Below, one piece after another: positions 19,343-27,364 of a DNA stretch of 64,000 nucleotides (position 1 is the stretch's first letter; each line of letters starts with the position of its first letter). The DNA is from Azospirillum sp. TSO35-2 (lineage in GTDB: Bacteria > Pseudomonadota > Alphaproteobacteria > Azospirillales > Azospirillaceae): NCBI RefSeq assembly GCF_003116095.1, contig NZ_LGRA01000021.1, positions 132,715 to 196,714 on the forward strand, given 5' to 3'. Under the pieces are notes generated by a model. The model ran no database searches and was not told the origin of the DNA. It worked only from the letters and a program-made list of their open reading frames with translations. The position numbers and the translations under genes are program-made.

Positions 19343-20113
19343 ATGGTCGAGATCAAGAGGAAAACGGCCCTGGTGACCGGGGCCGGCAAGCGCATCGGGC
19401 GGTGCATCGCGCTCGATCTGGCAGCCCAGGGCTGGGACGTCGCCGTCCATTACCGTCGGTCACGGGACGAGGCCGACGCCGTCGTCGCCGAGATCGCGCG
19501 GGCCGGCGGCCGTGCCATCGCCTTCGCCGCCGACCTCGACCGCGAGGCGGAGGTGAAGACGCTGGTTCCGGCGGTGTGCGACCGGTTGGGTCCGCCGACC
19601 CTGCTGGTCAACAACGCCTCCCGCTTCGAGCGCGACGAGGTTGCCGACGCCACCCGCGAATCATGGGACGCCCACATGGAGGCGAACCTGCGCGCCCCGT
19701 TCGTGCTGTCCCAGGACTTCGCGTTCCGGTTGCCGCAGGACGAGCGCGGGCTGATCGTCAACGTGATCGACCAGCGGGTGTGGAACCCGACCCCGCACTT
19801 CGTTTCCTACACCCTGTCGAAGATGGGGCTGTGGGCGCTGACCCGGACGCTGGCGCTGGCGCTGGCCCCGCGCATCCGCGTCAACGGCATCGGACCCGGC
19901 CCGACCCTGCGCAACGACCGCCAGACGGAGGAGGAGTTCGCGGCCCAGTGGGACTCGACCCCGCTGCACCGCGGCACCACGCCGGAGGAGATCTGCGCCG
20001 CCATCCGCTTCATGATCGCCGCCCCGGCGATGACCGGCCAGATGATCGCGCTGGATGGTGGGGAGCATCTGGGATGGGCGCAGCCGGCGCATGGCTTCGT
20101 CCCCACCGAATAG
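19343..20113 (+). CDS. SDR-family oxidoreductase (FolM/pteridine reductase-like)
   Basis: A 256-residue classical short-chain dehydrogenase. Visible: the coenzyme loop TGAGKRIGRCIALDLA, the NNAS motif (LLVNNASRFERDE), the catalytic Tyr and Lys in SYTLSKMGL, and PGPTL after the sixth strand. The variant TGAxxRIG with VHYRRSRDEA suggests NADP(H) use. The replaced catalytic-serine region (NVIDQRVWNPTP) matches dihydromonapterin/pteridine reductases of the FolM type, so reduction of a pterin is the best guess. The start is the ATG at 19343, with an unusually weak ribosome-binding site. It ends before the 400-bp gap upstream of uvrC. Confidence 0.85.
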   Translation: MVEIKRKTALVTGAGKRIGRCIALDLAAQGWDVAVHYRRSRDEADAVVAEIARAGGRAIAFAADLDREAEVKTLVPAVCDRLGPPTLLVNNASRFERDEVADATRESWDAHMEANLRAPFVLSQDFAFRLPQDERGLIVNVIDQRVWNPTPHFVSYTLSKMGLWALTRTLALALAPRIRVNGIGPGPTLRNDRQTEEEFAAQWDSTPLHRGTTPEEICAAIRFMIAAPAMTGQMIALDGGEHLGWAQPAHGFVPTE

Positions 20114-20517
20114 CGCATTGTTTCAGTGCGGAAACCGACGCGGACAGGGTCGATCAAGGCCCGGACAAGGCCGTGGCGGGTGCGGTGCGGTGACAGGGAC
20201 CGCGCGTTTTACACAGGTGTCCCACCCGGCGCAAGCACCGCCTTTACGCCTGGGACAATTTTGTGGCCGCGCGTCAATTGCCACCCTTGACTCAAGCCTG
20301 ACCTAGGGAAATCAATAGCTTAGCCAAAATGCCTAAAAAATAGGCGGACGCATGGGAGTCCTTGCGGCGCCTAGCTCCCGACGGTGTACCCCCTTCGTTA
20401 TCGACAAACTTATCCACAGGAATGGTGGATAGTCTGTCGGGGTGGTGAGTCGTCCCGGATGCGCCGGAGGCGTGCCGGACGGTTGACCCGCGAAGGCGGC
20501 TCGACGACATTCTGGTC
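20114..20517. other. 404-bp gene-free region upstream of uvrC
   Basis: It contains an AT-rich stretch (about 20299-20345), a small perfect inverted repeat (GCCTA/TAGGC at 20331-20345) and a cluster of DnaA-box-like sequences (20398-20432). A TTGACT at 20287-20292 could be a -35 box, but no convincing -10 box follows at 17-bp spacing. No coding frame here looks real. Confidence 0.6.
20398..20432. promoter_or_regulatory. Cluster of three DnaA-box-like sequences
   Basis: TTATCGACA (20398-20406, one mismatch), TTATCCACA (20410-20418, perfect consensus) and, on the other strand, CTATCCACC (20432-20424, two mismatches) lie within 35 bases. TATCCAC at 20411-20417 and GTGGATA at 20425-20431 also form a perfect inverted repeat with a 7-base spacer. 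An AT-rich tract lies about 60 bases to the left. Possible meanings: a DnaA-controlled uvrC promoter, a DnaA-titrating site, or part of an origin. Confidence 0.5.
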
Positions 20518-22506
20518 ATGTCCGAAACGCATTCCTCCACTCCCCCCGACACCCCCGAGGCCGCCGCCGCTCCGGACGGGTCCGCGTCATCCGGCGGCGC
20601 TTCCGCTGGTCCGGCCGCCGCGGACACGGTCGCGGCGCGGCCGAAACGGCGCCCGGCCGACATCAACCGCGGCGTGGAAATCATTCGTGAGCATCTGAAA
20701 ACCCTGCCGCAGACGCCGGGTGTCTATCGCATGCTGGCGGGTGACGGGGCGGTCCTGTATGTCGGCAAGGCGCGCAATCTGAAACGCCGGGTGACCAACT
20801 ACACCCAGGTCGCCAAGCTGCCGATCCGGCTCCAGCGCATGGTCGCCGAGACCGAGACGATGGAGTTCGTCAACACCCACACCGAGGTGGAGGCGCTGCT
20901 TCTCGAATCGAACCTGATCAAGAAGCTGATGCCGCGGTACAACGTGCTGTTGCGGGACGACAAGACGTTTCCGCACATCATGATCACCAAGGACCACGAC
21001 TATCCGCAGCTGACCAAGCACCGCGGCGCCCGCGGGCGCGACGCCGACTACTTCGGGCCCTTCGCCTCGGCCGGGGCGGTGAACCGGACGATCACCGCGC
21101 TGCAGCGCGCCTTCCTGCTGCGCAACTGCGCCGACACGGTGTTTTCCGCCCGCACGCGGCCCTGCCTGCAATATCAGATCAAGCGCTGCACCGCGCCTTG
21201 CGTCGGCCGGGTCTCGCCGCAGGAGTATCGGGCCCAGGTCGATCAGGCCCGCGCCTTCCTGTCGGGCAAGAGCCGCGACATCCAGACCGAGTTCGCGGAA
21301 AAGATGACCGCGGCGTCCGACGCGATGGATTTCGAGACGGCGGCGCGCTACCGCGACCGAATCCGGGCGCTGACCGCGATCCAGGCCCACCAGGACATCA
21401 ACGTCGAGGGGGTGGTGGAGGATGCCGACGTCATCGCCGCCTACGCGGAAGGCGGGTCGACCTGCGTCCAGGTCTTCTTCTTCCGCGGCGGGCGCAATTA
21501 CGGCAACCGCGCCTATTTCCCCAGCCACGACAAGGCGGCGGACACCGACGAGGTGCTGTCGGCCTTCATCGCCCAGTTCTACGAGAACAAGGCGGCGCCG
21601 CCGCTGGTGCTGGTCAGCCACGCCTTGCCGGAGCTGGACCTGCTGACCGAGGCGCTGAGCCTGCGCGCCGGCCACAAGGTCGAGTTGGCCGAGCCCAAGC
21701 GCGGCGAGAAGCGGCGGATCGTCGAGCACGCGCTGACCAACGCCCGCGAGGCGCACGGCCGGCGGCTGGCCGAAAGTTCCTCCCAGGCGCGGCTGCTGGA
21801 AGGGGTGGCGGCGGTCTTCGGCATGGACGCGCCGCCGGAGCGGGTGGAGGTCTACGACAACTCCCACATCCAGGGCGCGCACGCGATCGGCGGCATGATC
21901 GTCGCCGGGCCGGAGGGCTTCATCAAGAACGCCTACCGCAAGTTCAACATCCGCGCACCGGGGGCGGCCGGCGACGACTTCGCCATGATGCGCGAGGTGC
22001 TGACCCGCCGGTTCGGCCGGGCGGTGAAGGAGGATCCGGAGCGCACGCTCGGCACCTGGCCCGATCTGGTGCTGATCGACGGCGGGCTGGGGCAGTTGAA
22101 CGTCGCGCTGGAGGTGTTCGCCGAGCTGGGAATCGACGATGTGACGCTGGTCGGCATCGCCAAGGGGCCGGACCGCGACGCCGGGCGCGAGCATTTCTTC
22201 ATGGAGAATCGGCCGCCCTTCCAGATGGAGATGCGCGACCCGGTGCTGTATTTCCTGCAACGACTGCGCGACGAGGCGCACCGCTTCGCCATCGGCACCC
22301 ACCGGGCGAAACGGACCAAGGCGATCGGCAAGTCGCCGATCGACGAGATCGCCGGCATTGGTCCCGCCCGCAAGAAGGCGCTGCTGCACCATTTCGGCAG
22401 CGGGGCCGCCGTGGCGCGCGCCGGACTGGCCGATCTGGAGGCGGTGGAGGGGATCAATCGGACCGTCGCTAAAAAGATATACGATCACTTCCATCCCGAT
22501 GGTTAG
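20518..22506 (+). CDS. uvrC: Excinuclease ABC subunit C
   Basis: A 662-residue nuclease subunit that makes both incisions in nucleotide excision repair after UvrA2B damage recognition. Order: a 45-residue Ala/Pro/Ser-rich extension not typical of the family; GIY-YIG domain ([20 protein letters not shown]) at about 65-145; a cysteine set ([20 protein letters not shown], then RCTAPC) that matches the iron-sulfur/zinc ligands of UvrC; the UVR motif around residue 260; the RNase H-like C-nuclease ([33 protein letters not shown]); and a C-terminal helix-hairpin-helix pair ([18 protein letters not shown]). Downstream start codons near residue 45 are possible. pgsA follows on the same strand. Confidence 0.96.
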   Translation: MSETHSSTPPDTPEAAAAPDGSASSGGASAGPAAADTVAARPKRRPADINRGVEIIREHLKTLPQTPGVYRMLAGDGAVLYVGKARNLKRRVTNYTQVAKLPIRLQRMVAETETMEFVNTHTEVEALLLESNLIKKLMPRYNVLLRDDKTFPHIMITKDHDYPQLTKHRGARGRDADYFGPFASAGAVNRTITALQRAFLLRNCADTVFSARTRPCLQYQIKRCTAPCVGRVSPQEYRAQVDQARAFLSGKSRDIQTEFAEKMTAASDAMDFETAARYRDRIRALTAIQAHQDINVEGVVEDADVIAAYAEGGSTCVQVFFFRGGRNYGNRAYFPSHDKAADTDEVLSAFIAQFYENKAAPPLVLVSHALPELDLLTEALSLRAGHKVELAEPKRGEKRRIVEHALTNAREAHGRRLAESSSQARLLEGVAAVFGMDAPPERVEVYDNSHIQGAHAIGGMIVAGPEGFIKNAYRKFNIRAPGAAGDDFAMMREVLTRRFGRAVKEDPERTLGTWPDLVLIDGGLGQLNVALEVFAELGIDDVTLVGIAKGPDRDAGREHFFMENRPPFQMEMRDPVLYFLQRLRDEAHRFAIGTHRAKRTKAIGKSPIDEIAGIGPARKKALLHHFGSGAAVARAGLADLEAVEGINRTVAKKIYDHFHPDG

Positions 22507-22614
22507 AATGCGGGCACCCGCGTGCGGCCACACGGCATCCGGCCGCACGGCGTTCGGATGGTGGCCGATCCGGCCCCGTCCAGCGATCTCCTCCAGCGGT
22601 TCGAGTCCTCCGTC

Positions 22615-23217
22615 ATGCTGACCAGCCTGCCCAACCTGCTGACCCTGTCGCGCATCGCGGTGATCCCGCTGGTCGTCGGGCTGTTCTATGTGCCGGAGGC
22701 GTGGGCCGCCTACACCGCCTGCTCGCTATACGCCGCCGCCTGCATCACCGACTGGTTCGACGGCTATCTGGCGCGCGCCTGGGCGCAGGAGAGCGTCATC
22801 GGCAAGTTCCTGGACCCCATCGCCGACAAGCTGCTGGTGGCGGCGACGCTGATCATGCTGGCGGGGTTCCACCGGCTGACCGGGCTGTCGATCCTGCCGG
22901 CGGTGGTGATCCTGCTGCGCGAGGTGCTGGTGTCGGGCCTGCGCGAGTATCTGGCCGGCCTACATGTCGGCGTGCCGGTGACGTGGCTGGCGAAATGGAA
23001 GACGACGATCCAGATGATCGCGCTGGGCTTTCTGATCGTCGGCGATTATGGTCCACCCAACCTGCCGGTCACCTTCATCGGTACCGTCGGGTTGTGGATT
23101 GCGGCCGCGCTGACTTTCTACACCGGCTGGGATTACATGCGCGCCGGATTGACCCACATGATGGCCGAGCAGCCGGCGAAGTCGGCCGCCGCCCGTTCCG
23201 CCCGAAGCGCCGGTTGA
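22615..23217 (+). CDS. pgsA: CDP-diacylglycerol-glycerol-3-phosphate 3-phosphatidyltransferase
   Basis: A roughly 200-residue inner-membrane enzyme that makes phosphatidylglycerophosphate. The CDP-alcohol phosphotransferase signature is complete: DWFDGYLARAWAQ followed by GKFLDPIADKLL, with all the metal-binding aspartates. The start is uncertain. MLTSLPNLLTLSRIAVIPLV at 22615 matches the family N-terminus, while in-frame ATGs at 22558 and 22522 would add unconserved residues; none has a good ribosome-binding site. The order uvrC-pgsA is conserved in many proteobacteria. The tail is Ala/Ser/Arg-rich. Confidence 0.93.
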   Translation: MLTSLPNLLTLSRIAVIPLVVGLFYVPEAWAAYTACSLYAAACITDWFDGYLARAWAQESVIGKFLDPIADKLLVAATLIMLAGFHRLTGLSILPAVVILLREVLVSGLREYLAGLHVGVPVTWLAKWKTTIQMIALGFLIVGDYGPPNLPVTFIGTVGLWIAAALTFYTGWDYMRAGLTHMMAEQPAKSAAARSARSAG

Positions 23218-23227
23218 GAGTTATCCG

Positions 23228-23731
23228 ATGAAGATTTTTGGGCTGACCGGCTGGAGTGGCAGCGGCAAGACCTCGCTGATCGTCCGCCTGATCCCGGCGT
23301 TGACCGCCCGTGGCCTGCGGGTGTCGACCGTCAAGCACGCCCACAAGGGCTTCGACATCGACCACCCCGGCAAGGACAGCCACAACCATCGGCTGGCCGG
23401 CGCCACCGAGGTGCTGGTCAGCTCCCCCCGCCGCTGGGCCTTGATGCACGAGATGCGCGACGGTGAACCGGAGCTGACGCTGGACGTCCTGCTGACCAAG
23501 GTCGCCCCGGTCGACCTGCTCATCATCGAGGGCTTCAAGCGCGAACCCCACGAGAAGCTGGAGGTGTGGCGCGCCGAGGTCGACAAGCCGCTGATCGCCC
23601 CCGATGACCCCACCATCGTCGCGGTGGCCAGCAACGGCCCGGTGCCCAACTGCCCGGTCCCGGTCCTGGATCTGAACGACGCCGAGGCGGTTGCGGCCTT
23701 CGTGGTGGAGCGCTGCGGGCTTGCCCGGTGA
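23228..23731 (+). CDS. mobB: Molybdopterin-guanine dinucleotide biosynthesis adaptor MobB
   Basis: A 167-residue P-loop GTP-binding protein that assists MobA in attaching GMP to molybdopterin. Walker A (GLTGWSGSGKTSLIVRLIP) is at the N-terminus; VSTVKHAHKGFDIDHPGKDS and DLLIIEGFKREPHEKLEVWR are hallmark MobB segments. No mobA is adjacent in this window. It starts 10 bases after pgsA and overlaps the next gene by up to 41 bases. Confidence 0.94.
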   Translation: MKIFGLTGWSGSGKTSLIVRLIPALTARGLRVSTVKHAHKGFDIDHPGKDSHNHRLAGATEVLVSSPRRWALMHEMRDGEPELTLDVLLTKVAPVDLLIIEGFKREPHEKLEVWRAEVDKPLIAPDDPTIVAVASNGPVPNCPVPVLDLNDAEAVAAFVVERCGLAR

Positions 23732-24368
23732 CGCCACCGGGCTCCGCCGGCTCGCCATCTTCGACTTCGACGGCACGCTGGCCGACAGCTTTCCCTGGTT
23801 CGTCGGGGTCCTGAACGGCGTGGCCGAGCGCTACGGCTTCAAGCCGGTGGAACCGGATGAGGTCGAGCAACTGCGCGGGTACGACGCGCGGCGGATCATG
23901 CGGCACCTGCGCGTGCCCGGCTGGAAGCTGCCTTTCATCGCCAACCACATGCGCGGGCTGATGGCGCGCGACATCGACGGCGTCCGGCTGTTCGATGGTG
24001 TGCCGGCGACGCTGCAGGCGCTGCATGGCCGGGGTGTATCCATCGCCATCGTCAGTTCGAATTCGGCCGACAACATCCGACGGGTGCTGGGGCCGGAGAA
24101 CGCCGCCCTGGTCACACATCTTGGCTGCGGCTCGTCGCTGTTCGGCAAGCCGGCCAAGTTCCGCCGGATGATGCGCCAGACCGGTATTCCCGCCGACCGG
24201 GCGATCGCCATCGGCGACGAACTGCGCGACATCGACGCGGCCCGGCGGGTCGGCATGGCTTGCGCGGCGGTCGGCTGGGGCTACAGCCGGGTCGACGCGC
24301 TGGCGGCGCACCGCCCGGATCGACTGCTGACCCGGGTGGAGGAGATTGCGGGCCTGTTCGACGGCTGA
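23691..24368 (+). CDS. HAD-family phosphatase (phosphoglycolate phosphatase-like)
   Basis: A HAD hydrolase of up to 225 residues with motif I IFDFDGTLADSFPWFVGVLN, motif II in IAIVSSNSADNI, motif III lysine in GKPAKF and motif IV GDELRDIDAARR. The helical cap inserted after motif I is of the phosphoglycolate-phosphatase type. The true start is uncertain: the ATG at 23691 overlaps mobB by 41 bases; a TTG at 23721 would overlap by 11 bases and fits the conserved start better. Substrate unknown. Its place between mobB and moeA suggests, but does not prove, a link to cofactor nucleotides. Confidence 0.85.
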   Translation: MRPSWWSAAGLPGDATGLRRLAIFDFDGTLADSFPWFVGVLNGVAERYGFKPVEPDEVEQLRGYDARRIMRHLRVPGWKLPFIANHMRGLMARDIDGVRLFDGVPATLQALHGRGVSIAIVSSNSADNIRRVLGPENAALVTHLGCGSSLFGKPAKFRRMMRQTGIPADRAIAIGDELRDIDAARRVGMACAAVGWGYSRVDALAAHRPDRLLTRVEEIAGLFDG

Positions 24369-24424
24369 CCGCGATCGCCTTTTCCCTCTTCGCAGCCACC
24401 GCCGCGACGGACTAGAGTGCCCCC

Positions 24425-25678
24425 ATGGTGCAGCTCGACAATGATTGTTTCGCCTTTGGCGGCCCGATGATGGCTGTGGGACCGGCGCTGGCCTTGCTGA
24501 TGCAGCGGGTCGGGCCGGTGACGGGTCGCGAGGAGGTGCCGCTGACCGCGGCGTTGGGCCGTGTTCTGGCCGACGACCTCGTGGCGCCGTTCAGCGTGCC
24601 GCCGCACGACAACGCGGCGGTGGACGGCTACGCCGTCTTCCATGACGACCTCGCCGCCGCCGGGCCGACAACGCTGCCGGTGACGGCGCGGGTCGCCGCC
24701 GGCCAGTCGCTCGGCCATCCGGCGGTGCGGGGGGAGGCGGTGCGCATCTTCACCGGGGCGCCGATGCCGGCCGGCATGGACACCGTCGTGATGCAGGAGG
24801 ACTGCCGCAGCGACGGCGCGACCGTCACGCTGCCGCCCGGCATCCGCCGTGGCGTCAACCGCCGGCTGTCGGGCGAGGACGTGACCAAGGGATCGGTGGT
24901 GCTGGCCGCCGGGCGCCGGCTGCGGCCGGAGGACATCGGGCTGGCCGCGTCGCTCGGCTGGCGGACGCTGGCGGTGCGCACGCGGTTGCGGGTCGCCGTG
25001 TTCTCGACCGGCGACGAGTTGCGGGAACCGGGGGCGGCGCTCGATGCCGGTGCGGTCTATGACGCGAATCGCTTCACCCTGATCGCGCTGCTGGCTCGGC
25101 TCGGTTGCGCCGTCACCGACCTCGGCATCCTGCCCGACCGTGTCGAGGCGATCCGCGACGCGTTGGCCGCGGCGTCGGCCACCCATGACGCGCTGATCAC
25201 CTCCGGCGGCATGTCGACCGGGGAGGAGGACCACGTCAAGCCGGCGGTGGAGGCCAACGGGCGGTTGGATTTCTGGCGCCTGGCGATCAAGCCCGGCCGG
25301 CCGGTGGCGTTGGGCCGCGTGCGCGACGCGGTGTTCGTCGGATTGCCCGGCAACCCGGTGGCGGTGGTGGTGACCTTCCTGCGCATCGCCCGTCCGATCC
25401 TGCTGCGGCTGATGGGGGCGGCGGACGAGACGCCGACGCCGATCCCGGTGCGCGCCGCCTTCACCCACAAGAAAAAACCCGACCGGCGCGAGTATCTGCG
25501 CGGGTCGCTGACGCGCGCCGCCGACGGCGGGCTGACGGTGACCAAATACCCGCGCGATGGGGCGGGCGTCCTGTCGTCGTTGGTCGACTCCGATGGACTG
25601 ATCGAGCTGCCCGAGGATCTCGACTGTGTCGAGCCCGGCATGATGGTCGATTTCCTGTCCTTCAAAGAACTCCACTAG
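24425..25678 (+). CDS. moeA: Molybdopterin molybdotransferase MoeA
   Basis: A 417-residue enzyme that inserts molybdate into adenylylated molybdopterin. Diagnostic segments in order: PPHDNAAVDGYAVF, RIFTGAPMPAGMDTVVMQED, the domain with FSTGDELREPG and VYDANRFTL, the molybdopterin-binding TSGGMSTGEEDHVK, and LPGNPVAVVVTFL, then domain IV. Length fits the family (about 400). Together with mobB, moaD and moaE it makes molybdenum cofactor for enzymes such as the Mo hydroxylase encoded at 34828-37173. Confidence 0.95.
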   Translation: MVQLDNDCFAFGGPMMAVGPALALLMQRVGPVTGREEVPLTAALGRVLADDLVAPFSVPPHDNAAVDGYAVFHDDLAAAGPTTLPVTARVAAGQSLGHPAVRGEAVRIFTGAPMPAGMDTVVMQEDCRSDGATVTLPPGIRRGVNRRLSGEDVTKGSVVLAAGRRLRPEDIGLAASLGWRTLAVRTRLRVAVFSTGDELREPGAALDAGAVYDANRFTLIALLARLGCAVTDLGILPDRVEAIRDALAAASATHDALITSGGMSTGEEDHVKPAVEANGRLDFWRLAIKPGRPVALGRVRDAVFVGLPGNPVAVVVTFLRIARPILLRLMGAADETPTPIPVRAAFTHKKKPDRREYLRGSLTRAADGGLTVTKYPRDGAGVLSSLVDSDGLIELPEDLDCVEPGMMVDFLSFKELH

Positions 25679-25686
25679 GAGATCCG

Positions 25687-25941
25687 GTGATGAAGATTCT
25701 CTATTTCGCCTGGCTGCGGAGCAAGATCGGCGTGCCGACCGAGACGGTCGATCTGCCGGCGGAGGTCACGACGGTCGGCGCGCTGGTTGACTGGCTGAAG
25801 ACCCGCAGCCCCCGCCACGCCGAGGCGCTGGCCAACAGCAAGGTCGTCAAGGTGGCGGTCAACCAGGAGCATGTGCCCTACGATCACCCGCTGTCGGCGA
25901 CCGACGAGGTGGCGCTGTTCCCGCCGGTGACGGGGGGCTGA
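25687..25941 (+). CDS. moaD: Molybdopterin synthase sulfur carrier subunit MoaD
   Basis: An 84-residue ubiquitin-fold protein ending in the required Gly-Gly (PPVTGG), whose C-terminus is thiocarboxylated to donate sulfur to precursor Z/cPMP. The start has two adjacent ATGs (MMKILYF); GGAGATCCG just upstream is the ribosome-binding site. It lies 8 bases after moeA and 4 bases before moaE, so it is clearly in the same operon. Confidence 0.95.
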   Translation: MMKILYFAWLRSKIGVPTETVDLPAEVTTVGALVDWLKTRSPRHAEALANSKVVKVAVNQEHVPYDHPLSATDEVALFPPVTGG

Positions 25942-25945
25942 CGAC

Positions 25946-26398
25946 ATGACGATCCGCGTCCAGGCCGAGGATTTCGACGTCGGCGCCGAATATACCGCCT
26001 TCACGGCCGGCCGCACCTCGATCGGCGGGGTGACGCTGTTCGTTGGGCTGGTGCGCGACATCGCCGGTGGCGAGGCGGTCAGCGCCATGACGCTGGAGCA
26101 TTATCCCGGCATGACCGAACGGCAGTTGGAGGCGATCGAGGCGGAGGCGCGGCGACGCTGGCCGCTGGACGATGTGCTGGTCATCCACCGCTATGGCCGG
26201 TTGGAGCCGGGCGACCAGATCGTGCTGGTCGCCACCGCGTCGGCACACCGCGACGCCGCCTTCGACAGCTGCCGGTTCCTGATCGACTGGCTGAAGACGA
26301 AGGCGCCCTTCTGGAAGCTGGAGGCCACCCCCGACGGTGAGCGCTGGGTCGAGGCGAAGGACAGCGACGATGCGGCCGCCGCGCGGTGGGCGGAATAG
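25946..26398 (+). CDS. moaE: Molybdopterin synthase catalytic subunit MoaE
   Basis: A 150-residue subunit that, with MoaD, converts cPMP to molybdopterin. Family motifs: GGVTLFVGLVRD, MTLEHYPGMTERQL, HRYGRLEPGDQIVLVA, CRFLIDWLKTKAPFWKLE (the conserved catalytic lysines lie in KTKAPFWK) and DGERWVEAKD. It is the last gene of the uvrC-pgsA-mobB-HAD-moeA-moaD-moaE run. Confidence 0.95.
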   Translation: MTIRVQAEDFDVGAEYTAFTAGRTSIGGVTLFVGLVRDIAGGEAVSAMTLEHYPGMTERQLEAIEAEARRRWPLDDVLVIHRYGRLEPGDQIVLVATASAHRDAAFDSCRFLIDWLKTKAPFWKLEATPDGERWVEAKDSDDAAAARWAE

Positions 26399-26441
26399 GG
26401 GTGTGTTGGGCTCGAAGCCGTGGCGTCGGGGGCAAGATCTC

Positions 26442-26541
26442 CACGGATGTCACGGATTACACGGATGCCGCCTCGCCATCGTGGCTGTTTTCCCACAAGG
26501 TCGGAGCGCCTCCAGGTTCAAAAAATCCGTTAAATCCGTGT
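26442..26541. repeat. Inverted arrangement of 9-bp iterons (ACGGAT units)
   Basis: Three tandem 9-bp units CACGGATNN lie at 26442-26468. Two units of the opposite orientation (AATCCGTTA and AATCCGTGT) lie at 26524-26541. The arms are about 55 bases apart. They can form a long imperfect hairpin or serve as spaced protein sites. Position is between convergent moaE and yqgE, so a transcription-end or structural role is likely. Confidence 0.55.
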
Positions 26542-26587
26542 CAATCCTGCCCGCTGATCCTGGACTGAACCCTGCAATCAGAACCTC

Positions 26588-27178
26588 TCACGCGTGGCCG
26601 GCCTCGCCCGACAGCATGGAGACGCTGACGCCCAGCTTGCCGATCGCGCGCTCCCACTTGGCATCAAGGTCGGTGTCGAACAGCAGTTGTTCGTCGCAGG
26701 GCACGTTCAGCCAGCCGTTGGCCTGGAATTCGGCGTCGAGTTGCCCGGGGCCCCAGCCGGCATAGCCCAGCAGCAGCAGGTTTCGACGCGGGCCGCGGTC
26801 CTCGGAAATCGCGCGCAGGATGTCGATGGTGGCGGTCAGCGCCACATCGTCGTTCACCACCAGCGTGCCGTCGCGGACATAGTCGGTCGAATGCAGGACG
26901 AAACCGCGGCCCGATTCCACCGGCCCGCCGTAATGGACCGGCAGGTTGTTGGCGGGCTGCGGGATGTTCATATCGAGCTGTTCCAGCAGATCCTCGAAGG
27001 TGATCGACCCGAACAGCCGGTTCACCACCAGCCCCATGGCCCCATCCTCGTTGTGGGCGCAGACGTAGATGACGGTGCGCTGGAAACGGGGATCTTCCAT
27101 CCCGGGCATGGCAATCAGCAACTGGCCGGTCAGCGATTCCGTGGTCTTGGAGTCTGGAGACTTGGTCAGGCGCGGCAT
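26588..27178 (-). CDS. YqgE/AlgH family protein
   Basis: A 196-residue protein of the UPF0301 (YqgE/AlgH) family. Typical segments: SLTGQLLIAMPGMEDPRFQR, HNEDGAMGLVVNR, YYGGPV-like VHYGGPVESGRGFVLHSTDY and LLGYAGWGPGQLDAE. The biochemical role of this widespread family is unknown; AlgH was reported to affect alginate regulation in Pseudomonas. It is divergent from the DsbD-like gene, with a palindromic AT-rich element between them. Confidence 0.93.
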   Translation of the reverse strand: MPRLTKSPDSKTTESLTGQLLIAMPGMEDPRFQRTVIYVCAHNEDGAMGLVVNRLFGSITFEDLLEQLDMNIPQPANNLPVHYGGPVESGRGFVLHSTDYVRDGTLVVNDDVALTATIDILRAISEDRGPRRNLLLLGYAGWGPGQLDAEFQANGWLNVPCDEQLLFDTDLDAKWERAIGKLGVSVSMLSGEAGHA

Positions 27179-27299
27179 GGGCGGTTATCCTTGGTCGTCG
27201 GTCCGGATCAGGTGGCCTGTTCCGTCCGAACGTTCGGTTGTGGTTGGCGCTCTGGTGACGCTTTCACCCGAGTTTGACAGCACCGGCGGAGTTTTGTCA

Positions 27300-27324
27300 C
27301 CTATATATGGGCTATATATATAGG
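27300..27324. promoter_or_regulatory. AT-rich palindrome between yqgE and the DsbD-like gene
   Basis: CCTATATA (27300-27307) and TATATAGG (27317-27324) form a perfect 8-bp inverted repeat with a 9-base spacer, a rare AT-rich stretch in this genome. It lies 41 bases before the DsbD-like start and 122 bases before yqgE, and probably overlaps the -10/operator region of the former. Confidence 0.45.
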
Positions 27325-27364
27325 GCGTCGGGACGCCGATGCGCCCCCTGCACGGAAGAGAACA

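Noticed and set aside
22592..22606. tRNA T-arm-like sequence (GGTTCGAGTCC) before pgsA
   Set aside because: No D-arm, anticodon arm or acceptor stem could be placed around it; it lies in the short spacer after uvrC.
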